DNA of 64,000 nt from Brachionus plicatilis (GCA_010279815.1 QEOQ01000508.1:2917295-2981294); one strand, 5' to 3'; positions 44,432 to 56,887 are shown, counted from the first letter of the stretch. Numbers and translations are program-made. The notes: generated from the letters alone by a model not told the origin.

Positions 44432-44577
44432 AATTAAAAAAAAAAAGTGAATTTAATTTTTTTTTCTTTTTTAAAATAAAGATAAATGTTTCCCATCAAC
44501 TAAAAACTTTTAATCACAACTCAAAAAAATTTAAATAAAATAATTTTATTAATTTGTTAAACAGTGTTTTTATAAAA

Positions 44578-46130
44578 GGTCCAGAATGGGCTAAATTACA
44601 TAATTTTAAATTATTTTCACTAAGCTTACGTAATCTCACGTAAATTTAAGGATTTGTAATTTTACGGAAAATTACGTAAACTTACACTACAATACGTGAA
44701 TTTTAGTAAAATTGTTCCTAAATGCTCCAAAAAAATTAGGATATTGATAAGAAAAATGTAAATTTTTTTTCTTTTCCAAAATATTTAATTAATTTTAATT
44801 AAGAAAAATTTTTAAAAAATTTCAACATTCCTTACTGTTTCTTACTTAATTTTACGTAAAATTACACAATTTTTGGTAAATAAAGTTTTTTTGAAAAAAA
44901 AAAGGAATCAATTTTATAATTTTTTAAAGTTTCAGATTTTGTAGACTTAGAAAATCAGCAATTCTCTCTGAACTGGATTAATTAAAAAGACCAATTTAAT
45001 AAAAAATTTTATTTTTGTGGATGAAACAGCTGTCAGAATTGGTCATCAAGAACTGTTTCATTGGAAATTATTTGAGAGGAGAAATAATTCTCAAAAAATA
45101 TCTGGTTTTCCTTTCAAATAGTTCTCTTTCCATCTGTTAAATATTTTTTAAAGATATTTGAAGAAAATATGGATGCCAAATTTATAATCAGATTTTGTCT
45201 GATTTTTTTATTGGTTTTTGGACTAAAAAAATACATTTTGATTTAGTGCTACATCAGAAAATGATTCGAAACACGCATCTGTTCAATGTATGTCATTTCT
45301 GAATAATAACTCTATAAATTGGGTAATGTTTTTAAAGAGACGACTCAAAAATTTGAGCAAATAATAAATTCAAAATAACTTAGGATTCGTGCACCGCCTA
45401 GATTACCTTTAGATTACTTAAATCTAATTGAGTTGCTTTGGCATGAGATGAAATGCTTTGTGAGAAAATCTGGTAGAGAATTTTTGATAAAATTTATGAG
45501 TTCAGAAAAATTTGATAAATGAGAAATTTCGAAAATACATTCAAAGGTTGAAAAAAGCATGTTTATTTAATTCGAGTATTTAATAATTATTTTAATAAAT
45601 AAAAATTAAGGGTAATGAAAATTTAATAAAAAACAATGGTGGTTGGTCAAATAATTAATATCTGATTGTTGTTTAATCACAGAGCAATCACTAGAAAATA
45701 AAATTCAAACAGGTTTAAAATATTTATTAAAAAATTCAGTTAAAAAAAAATTTTTCGCTTAAAATTTTTTGACGTTAAGTCCTTTTCCTTTTTAATTTTT
45801 TGCATTTTTTTTCACTTTTAAATTATTTGTTGATTTATTTTTTCATTACCAAATTTACCAAAAATTGTGTAATATTACGTAAAATTAAGTAAGAAACGGT
45901 AAGGAAATTGAAATTTTTTAAAAATTTTTCAAAATAAAATTAATTAGATATTTTGGAATAGATGCCAATTTTACATTTTCCTAAGCAAAATCCTCAATTT
46001 TTTGGCCGCAAGCATTTAAGAACAATTTTAATAAAATTTACCTAAACGTCTACCCACCAATATTCATGTAAGATTACGTAAGCTTACTAAATATAATTAA
46101 AAAATTACGCAATTTAGCTTATTCTTGGCC
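44578..46130 (+). mobile_element. Decayed Tc1/mariner-like element with about 300-bp terminal inverted repeats
   Basis: The left end GGTCCAGAATGGGCTAAATT and the right end read inward, GGCCAAGAATAAGCTAAATT, start arms that can be followed for about 300 bp. Shared blocks include AGCTTACGTAATCTCACG, CCAAAATATTTAATTAATTT, TTTCTTACTTAATTTTACG and ACACAATTTTTGGTAAAT. A broken DDE transposase lies between the arms. The 1.55-kb length is normal for Tc1 elements, but arms this long occur only in some lineages. A TA duplication could not be confirmed. Confidence 0.8.
45007..45600 (+). pseudogene. Tc1/mariner-like transposase remnant
   Basis: Fragments of the DDE domain are recognisable in shifting frames. 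FVDETAVRIGHQELFHW (near 45012) fits the first Asp region. ENDSKHASVQCMSFLNNNS (near 45257) fits the NDPKHTS motif with the second Asp. LDYLNLIELLWHEMKCFVRK (near 45405) fits SPDLNPIExLWHExK with the third acidic residue. Stops and indels separate them, and about 70 nt of unrelated sequence sits before the last block. Clearly inactive. Confidence 0.75.
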
Positions 46131-47478
46131 TATTAATAAAATACTTTATAATTTATTAAAAGAATGTTTATAGAGTAATTTATGAACAAAGTTGCTAAAT
46201 AATACGTTTAATTCAAATATATTCATTTTGAAAAAAATAATTTTAGAGTTCTAAAATCGATTTTGAACGAGGTATTTTAGTTTTATAAAAAAAAGTCATT
46301 GTCCAATAGCTTAAAAAGTTTGAAAAAAAGAATTAAAAAAAAAACTTTATATAAAACCAATTAAAGGCAAATATTAAATAATCAAAATTCTACCTAGAAC
46401 AACCTTGGAAGTAGATCTCTTAAAAAAATCATTATTGTGGTAAGATTAATGAAGAAATAGCAAACGAGAATGATGAAAAAATATTATTGCATTAAAAAAT
46501 GTTGTCAATTAATTAATATTAGATTCCAAAGCACTTTAGAAACCTTTTTTTAACTGATAAATGGAAAAAATTTGAGCAATTTTTAAAAAATTAAAATTAA
46601 AATTGGCTAAAATTTGTTAATAAGATAAGAAAAAATCCTCTTTCAAGTAGACCTTTTTGGAATAAAAATAAATAAATTACGAACAAAAAAATTTATTTTT
46701 CACATTTTTGATTAATTTCAATTTTGATCTAAAATAAAAAGACAAAAAAAGGAGGGATTTTCGGAGAACACTTATCAAATTCGCTCATAACCTCTACTTA
46801 ATTATTTTTTTTTTCATTAGTTTTCAGACTCATCAAAGATTAAAATGCCAACTTCCAATCAAGCTTCCGGCTTGTGTATTTATTTACTTCTTTTCTCCTG
46901 AACCTTAAAATATTTAAAATATTTAAATATGTTTAACCTGTTACTCGGTATTCAAATATATTTAATTTTTAATTTTTTTCTTTATTTAAACCTTTTCTAT
47001 TTTATTTAATACAATTTATTTTGAGTAAATATTTTTATTCTGAGGAGCCTTAGACTTTAATTAATTATTAATCTTAAAATTTTATCTTATAATTGAATAA
47101 TGACTGTAATTATTTAGCCTTTAAAATAAAATTAATAATTCACATTCTATAAATTTTGACCAAACATGAATAGCTAAGTGTAAAATATTTAATAAATAAA
47201 AGTTTTTTTTTGAATGTATAAAACGCTTTTTTTATTCAAGTTAAAAAAATATAAGATTTTCTCAAAAGGAGGTACAAAAAGTTTTTTTATATGCAAGTAG
47301 CATTATTATAAAATTAATTTATTTTAATGATAAAAAAAGTAATTTTAGTCAAAAAAACAATTTAAAGTCATCAAAGAAATAGAAATTGATGTTGTATTTT
47401 ACCATATAACATTTTAGACATACTTAAAAATAATAAAAATCTAACATAAAGAGATAACATTAATTCATCAACTTATAT

Positions 47479-47484
47479 TTTATT
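47479..47484 (-). promoter_or_regulatory. Polyadenylation signal (AATAAA on minus strand), SGF29
   Basis: TTTATT on the plus strand, about 55 nt beyond the SGF29 stop. Confidence 0.45.
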
Positions 47485-47536
47485 AAAACAAAAATTTAAA
47501 AGTCCAATACATTACAATTTATTTTAATCACTGAGA

Positions 47537-48823
47537 TTATTTTTTAATTTCCCTGTCTACAACAACATACAGCTGAGGTACGTTCAATGGAGGCGAATAT
47601 CCATCTGGATATGTATTATCCTCAAAAAGTATTAAATAATCATCTTGGGGAGTTTGTGGCGATTCACTGACTATGCCTCGATAAAAACATGTAGTCTGAG
47701 GATACAACGCAAGCACAAAAGATTCTTTGGGAAAAATGGCATTTGGATCAGTCAAAGGATTCGCTCTCCAGTGAGGCAACGGAACTATACGTTTCTTTAC
47801 AAGCACATACTTTTCATTTCCATCCTCACAATCTACGTCATCAACTTCATACTTTCCAGTCGAAGAATTAAAACTAACAACTTCGGCTAGTATCCAGTTT
47901 TCTTCTTCATCTTCAAGTGTCTCTTCAATATCTTTTATTTTTTTCTTGATATTTCCTTCATTTTTATTGCTGGATTTTTTAGGTAAATTGGCACTGCTTC
48001 TAACTTTTGCCGCCACTTTATCTCCTTGCTTACAAATATAGCTGGACTCTGGAGGAACACTTCCACAACTTAAAAAAAGATATAAATTTCTCTAGATTTA
48101 TTAATGATTTTACAGTGGTGGTGCTAATTGGCCTATTTCTCCGATCCATAAAGGCAGAGTCAAAGCAGCTTGTTGCAGAATGCTCATCAAAACACCCCTT
48201 CTCATTCCAGCTTTGGGTAAAAAATCTGACGCATTGCCATTTAAATTTTTATTCAAAATTTGATTTTTGTTGTGCTGCATTAGGCGAATTTCGTTTTGAG
48301 TCAAGCGTATCTGATTGATACAGTCCAAAGCTTGTCTTAAAACTCTAAATTTAAATTGAAAATAAATAAAATTTGAATGCAGAATTTATTTAAACAAACC
48401 TAATCTCATTTTGAGATTCTTTTATACAATTTGTGTACATAGATTTTAGTTTTTTTCGATAGAATGGCGTAACTAAAGATCGATTCAAAATATTATTACA
48501 ATTTTAAAAAAATAACCAAATATACTTTTATCTTCTGTACTAAGTTTTTCATGAGTTTTGTTAATATTGTTTAAATTAGGCGCATTTTTTTCCCTCTCTC
48601 TTTGACAATTTTTAACATGTGTCTGAAGTTCTTTGAGAATGTTTCGAATTTTCGATTCATTCAAAGCAATCGGGTTCTTCAGTCTTTGACTAGTGCTAGA
48701 ATTGGTCGATAAATTGGTGTCATTTGAACAACTGTCTTGGTTTTGAAATGTCAAATCCGAACATGAGTCAAGATTTTGAGAAACATTGTCTGCGACGGTT
48801 CCTTTTCCTCTTCTTCCTTTCAT
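47537..48823 (-). CDS. SGF29: SAGA-associated factor 29 (tandem Tudor), four exons
   Basis: Subunit of the SAGA and ATAC histone acetyltransferase modules; its tandem Tudor domain reads H3K4me2/3. Exons in transcript order are 48823-48526, 48472-48400, 48344-48114 and 48068-47537, giving 377 residues (human about 293). Introns are 53, 55 and 45 nt with matching phases. After a Ser/Asn-rich, poorly conserved N-terminal region (first 80 residues or so) comes a coiled-coil-like stretch, then ITPFYRKKLKSMYTNC, MRRGVLMSILQQAALTLPLW and the double Tudor (GDKVAAKV, WILAEVVSF, KYEVDDVD, LALYPQTTCFYRGIV, LFEDNTYPDGYSPPLNV). Between the Tudor start and WILAEV is a Lys/Asn/Glu-rich insert of about 40 residues. 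The longer N-terminus and this insert explain the size. Confidence 0.94.
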
Positions 48824-49945
48824 CGTTCAAATAAATTAAGAGTACTTAATTTTTAAAATTTTTTTTTTTTTTATTTTAATTGATCAATATAGTAAGATGA
48901 AAGTTTTATCGAATTTTGAAATTAAAACTCTAAAATTTTCTTTAAATTAAATTTTAATTTAATGCAAATCTTCAACATTTTCTTTCATAAAATACTGAAT
49001 TTTTTTGAACTCAGACCATTTTAGACCCATTATTCAAACAAAATTTAATGTGTCTTGAAAAGAAATTGTTATTAATATCTTAAAAAATTTTTAAGTGATT
49101 AACTCCATACTGAGTTGGATTAGACCACTTAAGCATATTCTGACAGAAAAAGTTATCAAATTTCGAAAATTTAAAAATAATATTAGTTAAACAAAATTGT
49201 AATATTTTTATCAATTAAAATAATTAATAATAAATACGTCATATTTTTGTCTTATAAAATTACATAAATTTTTTTGTCTTTTGTGGTAGTTTGCTACCAA
49301 CAAACAATAAACTGTTCATCATGAAAACCAGCATTACTGTAAATTATTTAGAAGAGAAAATTTTATCTTAATACTTTTAATGATTGATTATAATAAAATA
49401 CTAAAAATGATTTTTTTAATTAAAAAATTTTAGTGTTGAATTTGAACATGTTTTCAACAAATATTAAACAAAATATAAATAACAAAAAAAATTACATTCA
49501 TAGTCAATTTAACATTTTTGAATTTCCTGCTTGAATTTAAAATTCTACATAAATTTTATTTATTTCGAAATTTAATTTAGAAAGTAAAATAAAGAAAAAA
49601 TAGCATAGAGACAAGAGGACATGATGTTTATCTCGTCTATACTGTTGGTTGCTGACCATTGAATTATTTAAGTTGATGAAGAGTCAGAGTCTTGAACCAT
49701 TTTTGTTATAAAAGTTTTAATAGTGATAAGTCAAATCTTAAAAGCAATTTTATAGTAAGTCTACGTTAAATTAAAATTACCAGTAATGTGATGGTTATTT
49801 GTCAATTTGTTTTTGATTTTTGTTTTCTTAATCGATAAAAATGAGAATAAAAATAATTAATTTTAGTATTTTGTACAATTAAAAATAATTTTTTCTATAT
49901 TTGTTTTGTTTTAGTCATTTCGTAGCTCTTATTTAGTAATTTTAG
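48824..49945. other. Gene-free stretch between SGF29 and the MULE element
   Basis: A/T-rich; no gene or clear repeat found. Confidence 0.5.
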
Positions 49946-51724
49946 GGCTCCGTATCAAAATAGCTAAGTTTAAAATGGCTAGATTAAATTAGCTGTTTCA
50001 TTTTAGCTAAGTCATTTTTTTAGCTCTTTCAATCAAGTTAATTGTTAAATTAAATTAGCTAAAATCAAAATCGCTAAAACGAAAAAAAATTAGAATCAAG
50101 ATTGCTTAGTCATTAATCTGTTTAAATAATTGTTGAAACCAAACACATTAAAATACTAATCAAAAAAAATGGATGATCTTACCGAGTCAATTAGAAATTT
50201 GAATTTGAACAAAGGTTTTGTTTCTCTCTCTCAGAAGAAACGACCACAGCTTAGCTTTAATGGGCATTATTATAGAATCAACGGCAAACCAACCAAAGAT
50301 GGGAAGTACAACTGGCGATGCGTCCAATCGTCATGTACATCTACTTGTGGCACCTTCAATTTTAACGTCGGTGAACATGTTATAATTGTTTCGACTAAAG
50401 ACACACATGACCATGGTACTAGTCCCAAGAAACTTAAGAAAATGGAACTTAGAAGAAAAATTGGTCTTAAAGCTAGTATGTCCGATGCTAAACCAAGAAA
50501 AATTCTATCTGAAATAAACGCCGATTTCGACGACGAGACATTAGCAAACAGTGCTAGCTATGATGCCGATCGTCAGTTTGTCAACCGAATAAAAAACAAA
50601 CATAAACCCGATTATTCACCATATCCTAACAAGTTAGCCGATATATGTATTCCGGATTTTCTTTCAACAACTCGGAAGGGAGAAAACTTTCATTTTTACG
50701 ACTCCGGAAACGATAGTCCTGATCGTTTTTTCATGTTTTCGACTAAGAGTAATTTAAAAAATTTAGAGAATGCACATATATTTGTTGATGGGACCTTTGA
50801 TATAGCTCCAAACTTGTTTGCTCAAGTATATACTGTACATGCTTTAGTAAATGGTCGATGCTTTCCTATGGTGTATGGTTTATTACCAAGAAAAACAGAG
50901 GCCATGTACACGTACTTTTTGACACAGCTTAAAACAAAACTTTCGAATGGTCCATTGTCTATTACGTCGGACTTTGAAAGGGCTTTTTTGAACGCTTCAA
51001 AAAATTTTAGAATTCTATGATTATGTTCAAGAGTATTATGTTGGTAGCATGGAACAGACGAAAGTTGGTAGAGGGAGAGGCGTAAAATATATCTCAACTT
51101 ATAAAGATCCAGTTTTCGAGATAAATCTTTGGAACGTTCATTCAAGAATTAATGAATGTATACCCAGAACTAATAATTTTGTTGAGTCTTGGCATAATGC
51201 TTTCTCAGTAAGTTATTTGAGTACTTAACACTGTTTCACTTACTGTAATTTTCTTTAGAATATGTTGGACAAACATCCACTTGTTTATTCTCTTATAGAA
51301 TCGTTTAAAAATGAACAAAATCGAGTTGAACGTGAACTGGTACGCTTAAGAACTGGTATTGTTTACAAACGGAGACCTAAATATATGCTTTTGGATGATA
51401 GAATCAAGTGTATGTTAGGTCAATATAGAAAAGAAAATTTAGAAGATACTGTTCGTAATTTAAGTTTAATATTGAAATATTAAATGGACATTTTTTTATT
51501 GACAAAAACTGATTTTTTTTAAAATAGTAATCAATTAGTAATTTCGAACTTGTAAATAAAATTTAGCTTTTCTGACTTAGCTATTTTTAATTAATCAATC
51601 AGTAATTTTAGGTTTAGCTATTTTGATTTTAGCTAATTTAATTTAGCTGTTTTGAATAGTTCTATTTTTAATTTTAGCTAATTTAATTTAGCTATTTTAA
51701 TTGATGCTATTTTGATCTACTCCC
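49946..51724 (+). mobile_element. MULE (Mutator-like) DNA transposon with 8-bp target duplication and AGCT-rich subterminal repeats
   Basis: Exact flanks AATTTTAG are at 49938-49945 and 51725-51732. Ends share ATCAAAATAGC in inverted orientation, starting 8 bp in from each terminus (GGCTCCGT/GGGAGTAG before it). Both ends then carry several copies of TAGCTAAAAT and AGCTAAATTAAATTAGCT in varied order (49960-50090 and 51560-51720), so the inverted repeats are arrays rather than simple arms. The element encodes a FLYWCH-MULE transposase that has lost an internal segment. Confidence 0.88.
50169..51483 (+). pseudogene. FLYWCH zinc-finger MULE transposase, internally deleted
   Basis: The first frame (50169-51020) starts MDDLTESIRNLNLNKGF and has a FLYWCH-type finger (GHYYRINGK, W-R-C..C..H-D-H). 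It continues into the MULE DDE domain with first Asp in FVDGTFDIAP and second Asp in ITSDFERAFL. It then ends abruptly at RIL and a stop. Sequence resumes in the +1 frame at 51010 (EFYDYVQEYYVGS..) and reaches the third catalytic residue in RTNNFVESWHNAF. A 51-nt intron (51208-51258) follows, then the last exon to 51483. The expected region between second Asp and this point, about 80-100 residues including the Cys-x-His motif, is absent, so a deletion with frame shift made it inactive. The intron still has intact splice sites. Confidence 0.82.
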
Positions 51725-53561
51725 AATTTTAGAGGCTAAAAATAATTAACAGATGAGCCCAAAATAGTAATTAAATATCCGATAATGCTTTTTGAAAATA
51801 AAAATTCCAAAAAAAACATTTTTTCTACTATAAAAAAATAAAAATACCAAAGCCATACAAAACAATGATTACAAATTTAATATTTTGCCTCCGATAAAAA
51901 TTGTAATTTTTTTTCATAGTTGAAAATTTAACAAATTTAAAAATTTATTTTTTTTAATCTAAAACTTTTATTTTGAAATTAACATTTTATCATTATCCAC
52001 TAGGATAGAAAGGGACATTATTATTATATATTAACATTTTATCATTTACTTAGCTTTGTTGTTAAAGATCTTTTATTAAAAGAAGTTAAATTAATAATAT
52101 AAAAGTGATCATTCTTTGAAATTTTTAAAGAATCTAAGCAAATTTTTTTTAATTTAGTTAAAAATCGTTATATCAAGTTTAGAATTGAAAAATTTGATTA
52201 TTAACATGCTAAAGTATATCCAAATTCTCTTTCATTTTCTCTTTAGCATAATATTTTCTTAAAGAGATAATTTAAATTTGTCATCTTTCTGAATTGCACC
52301 AAAACCTATTTATTTTTATTATTTATAACTTTATTTAAATTTTTTTGATTTATTTTAATCATCGTTTTTTTGCATTTAGAAAATGAATGACGAACGATGA
52401 CGATCTCTTTTCTTTCAAAAAATAGATTTTTTAAAAACCACATTAATTTCCATTTCAATTGCTTTTAAATTGTCTTGATATTACTTTTGACTACTTGTTA
52501 AACGACTTCATCATATTGTTTGAGCTAAACTAAAAAAATATTGCACTCTTCAAACAATATTTTCAAGTCTTTTTTAATAAAAATTTACACTATTTAACTT
52601 CTAAAAGGTTTAACATTCAAATTTTTATTTGAGAATTCACAGCTTTTTGATTAATTTAAAACATTTACTTCGAAAAGCTAGAATAAAATCACTATGATTG
52701 CTTCAAAAGCTTCGATGTAAACCATTTATTATAAAGTAGAAAAATTTCTTAATTGTCATCTGGATTGAATATTATTACTTAATCATTTATTCGAGTTAAA
52801 CTAAAAATTTCACTATAGTAGCTTAACTGTTCAATTATTTAAACGCCATTTAAAATTGTCAAATTTTTTTTTAAAGCCTTTCAATCTATTGATGGTCCTT
52901 GCTCGATCATTTTTTTTAATTACAAATAACATCAATAAAAAATCTAAAATGATAGCTAAAATTTTTTTTTTAATCTTACAGTTAAAATTACTATCTTATA
53001 TAGATTTTTAATAGTTAAAAAAAACAACATGTAAAATTTTTATTTTTTTCAATACTCTATTTTACGTGTTTTAAATAAAATATAATTTAAACGGATATAT
53101 TTTTTAAGAATTTAAATCTTCAAAATTTGCTTTATTTTAATTATCTTTTAAAAATTTTATTTTTTTATTTTTTTGATATTAATTTAAATAAAAAATTTCA
53201 TATTTTAACAATTAAATTTCATATATTAACAATTGATTAGATTTACAGTTTAAGAATGAAGACTGAATAAAGTTAAATGTTAGTAAAATATTCTCTCGAT
53301 GTTTGTACAAGTAGTTAAGCTAAAAAAAATTCTCTCGAACGTTCATCGGTCAAACATGTGACTTCTAATTGTTCTATCATCGTAGTAGAAATGGAAAAAA
53401 AAAGCTAGATTCGTGATACGACTAAATTCTCCATTATTTTAGCTCAATAATCAGAGCAAATAATTAACTAGATTCGGCCTATAAAACAACTAGCAAACGA
53501 ATTTAGAAATCGAAAATAAGATCAAGTCGTAAAACTTAGGCCAACAAAAAAATCCAAAGGA
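51725..53561. other. Gene-free stretch before the SLC35G1-like gene
   Basis: A/T-rich, no supportable gene. Sequence from about 53270 becomes more complex and probably contains the promoter and leader of the transporter gene. Confidence 0.45.
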
Positions 53562-54755
53562 ATGACAAAAGGCGACAAGGTACAACCAGAGGCCATCGAT
53601 CAAAAAATAACCATATTCATTCCTTGCCAAGATGATCAACAAAAAGAAGAAAATGAGCCCAAAGCACCTAGAGCATTTTTGGATCGATCTCTCAATTGTT
53701 TCATTCAAATCCGTGGCTACATATTTGGACTATTGTTTGCCTTCTCAATGTGCATGTCAAATTTGCTGGTCAAACTGGCACCTTCGTTAGATGCACCCCA
53801 TCATTCAACCATTAGATACATCATCCAATTTACTGCCATGTACATAATTATCAAAAAGAATAAACTAGACACTTTTGGACCCAGAAAGCACCGTAAATTG
53901 CTGATTTTGAGAGGAATCACTGGTGCCAGTGCAGACATTCTGGGATTTTTTGCTCTTCAATACTTGGACATAAGTGACGTTGAAACCTTGGTCAATTCTG
54001 CAATGATAATCACAGTTATTATATCAAGATTCGCTCTTAGCGAAAAGATAACAATTGTTCATTCATTTTCCCTTATATTAACCATATGTGGCGTATTATT
54101 TGTGGTTCGACCTGACTTTGTATTTGGCAAAGAAAGACTAATCACTGAATCTGTGCCTAAAAACCTCACAAACAAACTTTTATCGGCTGAAGTTTTATCA
54201 ATAAAAGAAAAAGAGTTATGGGACCGCAATTTTTATGATACCACAATCGGAATTTCCATGGCTTTGGGAAATGCCATTTCTTTTAGCATTGTCCAAGTGG
54301 TGATCAGAAAGTTGTGTATTTTAAATGTTCACTTTTCTGTTACTACAATCTACCTAACCATTATTGGTTTGATAACAAGCATCTTTCTCTCTGGTCTAAT
54401 GGCAGTCACGAATGTTTCCATGCTTATGAAATTGGGTATAAGCTATGAGCATCTTTTGGTTGAAATCAGCTATTCAATTTTGGCCGGAATTTGCGGAACT
54501 CTGGGAATAATGTTCATGAACTACGCTCTAAAGTACGAAGATGCAAGCAAGGTAGCAATGATCCGAACATTCAGCGTATTTTTTTCTTTTGTTTTACAGT
54601 ATTTATTTTTAGATGTCTCTGTGGATATTTTAGGTATCCTCGGGGCTTTATTTATTGTGCTAGGTATTTTTATAATTTTGTTTTTGAAAATTTTTGATAA
54701 AAAATTAGCTGATTCAAAAAGTGGTCTTGTTCAATTCATGGTCAAAAAATACTAA
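53562..54755 (+). CDS. SLC35G1: SLC35G1-like EamA/drug-metabolite-type transporter
   Basis: Integral membrane protein of the DMT superfamily. SLC35G1 members sit in endoplasmic reticulum and plasma membrane and have been linked to calcium-entry control and small-anion transport; the substrate here is not predictable. Single exon of 397 residues. After a hydrophilic N-terminus (about 50 residues) come about ten hydrophobic segments in two EamA halves. The first half contains LRGITGASADILGFFALQYL and SRFALSEKITIVHSFSLILT, ending at FVVRPDFVFG, the usual end of the first half. The second half starts near MALGNAISFSIVQVVIRKL and ends with ILGALFIVLGIFIILFLKIF. A charged loop (about 30 residues) joins the halves, as in the family. 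The first ATG gives the full N-terminal half. SLC35G paralogues are hard to tell apart by eye. Confidence 0.85.
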   Translation: MTKGDKVQPEAIDQKITIFIPCQDDQQKEENEPKAPRAFLDRSLNCFIQIRGYIFGLLFAFSMCMSNLLVKLAPSLDAPHHSTIRYIIQFTAMYIIIKKNKLDTFGPRKHRKLLILRGITGASADILGFFALQYLDISDVETLVNSAMIITVIISRFALSEKITIVHSFSLILTICGVLFVVRPDFVFGKERLITESVPKNLTNKLLSAEVLSIKEKELWDRNFYDTTIGISMALGNAISFSIVQVVIRKLCILNVHFSVTTIYLTIIGLITSIFLSGLMAVTNVSMLMKLGISYEHLLVEISYSILAGICGTLGIMFMNYALKYEDASKVAMIRTFSVFFSFVLQYLFLDVSVDILGILGALFIVLGIFIILFLKIFDKKLADSKSGLVQFMVKKY

Positions 54756-55675
54756 CAATGTATGACAAGATATTTGGATTTAAACTTGGATTTAGTTAAA
54801 TTCAAAAAATTGACCTCTAATTTTTTCTTGAATTAAACTAATTTAATTGGAAATTGTTGAATTATGAATATTTAAAAAATTATTTTTGACACAATTGTTC
54901 AATTTAAAATTTTTGTTAAATTTTTATTTTTAAAAAAATTATACATACAAACTGAACTTAATCTCATCGACTGTGTTTTAATGTTTTCTAACAAAATTTT
55001 TCTTTCCCGTTTTTTTTTATCCTTATCCTTCGTCTTTAGTAAATTCTCGTTGTAGCTCGATGCTATTTACGATAAAATTGTTAACTCAATCAAGCTCAAT
55101 TTTTTTTATTTGTTACTGGTTGTATAATTTTTTTGTCAATTTCACTTAAATGTGCTTTTTTTATTTTATTGTTTAATTGAAATGAGATTATTTAAAATGA
55201 ATTAATTAAATTTAAGACTTTTTTGTGGAATTTAAATTTGAAAACTTTTTGAAATTCATAACAAAAAAGTTCCAAATTGTAAATTTGTAATTTTTAAAGT
55301 TAAATAAAAATCAGCATTATTTTTAAATTATTCGAATTTTAAAATTCTTTATTCTTTCTAATTTACGGACTGAAGCTTCATAAATTGGTTTTTATAATGG
55401 AGAATTTACCATTATCAATCATATTTTTGACAAAATATTTTGCTCTTATAATTTCTTTTCTGATAAAAAAAATAAATCCATCCTCCAGTGATACTGAACT
55501 AATCCATTAAAGACCCTTCAAATCAAACTAAAATTTTATACAGTTTATATTAAATATTTACTTGTAATGGAATGTATCTTTTTAAAAAAGGAATTTGTTA
55601 GAAAAAACTGCTTAAATAATAGCGCTCAATGAGCTTGTAACACTAATCGGTCTGCAGTCTGATGAGGGCCCTTTT

Positions 55676-55832
55676 CAGGGAACTAAATCAAATAATAGTA
55701 GAATAAATAATAATCTTGCTAAATAATAGTTCTTAAATTATAGTTTTCAAATAAAAGTTTTTAAATAATAGTTTTTTTGAATGTTAGTTTTCAAGAAATA
55801 GTTTTTTAAATAATAGTCATTTCCCAGGTTCC
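55676..55832. repeat. Degenerate AAATAATAGTTTTTNAA repeat patch
   Basis: About seven irregular units with period about 17-19 bp (for example AAATAAAAGTTTTTAAATAA then TAGTTTTTTTGAATGTTAG). The patch is bounded by GGGAACTAAATC at the left and a partly complementary CATTTCCCAGG at the right. This resembles the subterminal repeats of a MULE-like element, but no coding part is left. Confidence 0.45.
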
Positions 55833-56887
55833 TCATTTTGTCTAATTTGGATCTCAAAAAGAAAAAAATCTTCAAATATTGAATTATTGCTAGGTTATGT
55901 AATGAGTAAGATCTTAATTTGATATTTTATGATAGAATTTTATTGGAAATTTTAATTTTTTTTATAAATTTATTGAAATTTTTTAATTAATTTAGGTTTA
56001 TTTTACAATAATGGATCAATTGAAATTATGACAAAAAAATTAACATTTAAGTCTTACAAATATAGATTTCTAATATCAAAACACCAATAAAATAAAGGGA
56101 ATTTGCATCATAAAAATTAAGAAATAAAATTTTTATAAAAAACTTTAATTTTTCAAATAAAAAAAGCTTATAACTATCACATATTTAAATATAATTTCTT
56201 ACAAATTACAAATAACTAAATAGAAAACACAAAAAAAAAGCACAAAAAAATATCCAACTTTTATCAATCATAAATTTTGACAGTTCCCATGTTGACGTTT
56301 TACAGTATCGTAACATCTTCGGTTGGCAATTTATCCAGCCGAATACCATGTGTCTTCTATTTTATTATCAGGTATCTGGAATTTACACATAAATGCTTCT
56401 ATATTTTGATAAAAATTAATTATTTTAGAACAATTATTTTAATTTACCTTTTAATATTTGTACTTGAAACGAATCAAGCTGATTTCTTTTGGCTGTTGAT
56501 TTAGCCTTAGTGACAAGTCCGGTTTTTTGTTCATTTTGTGTAAAAAAATGTCTATTATCATAGATATAAAGGATGTTTGATTCGAAGCTCTAACATTTAG
56601 TAGATTTTTGCCATTGTACATCTAGTGTTCCTTGAGACTTGATGGAGATAACCACATTTTATTTGAATTCAAATAATAGAAAAATATAATTGGATTACCT
56701 TTTTTTTAATTTAGATAAATAAGAAAAAAAATCACTACAAAAATTTACAGATTGTAAATTTTTACAGATTGTGATTTTTTCATCTATTTATAAAAAAAAC
56801 TGTATTTAATATTAAAAAAATAATAATCAAATTGATAATTAAAAATTAAAAAGTAAGAAGGAAAAAAAAATTAGACAGCAAAATTCA

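Larger units (their letters stand above)
44337..47536. other. Gene-free stretch between DPYD and SGF29
   Basis: About half is the decayed Tc1-like element at 44578-46130. The remainder (46131-47536) is plain A/T-rich sequence plus the SGF29 3' flank; no gene is visible. Confidence 0.5.

Noticed and set aside
51005..51020. The MULE transposase frame break as a second intron (TTTTAG acceptor near 51010)
   Set aside because: The expected domain between the catalytic residues is physically missing, and there is no intron body to remove. A deletion fits better.
56277..56504. 75-codon ORF, hydrophobic
   Set aside because: No recognisable family; composition mixes a normal-looking start with an A/T-driven tail. 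Recorded only as unassigned in the intergenic entry.
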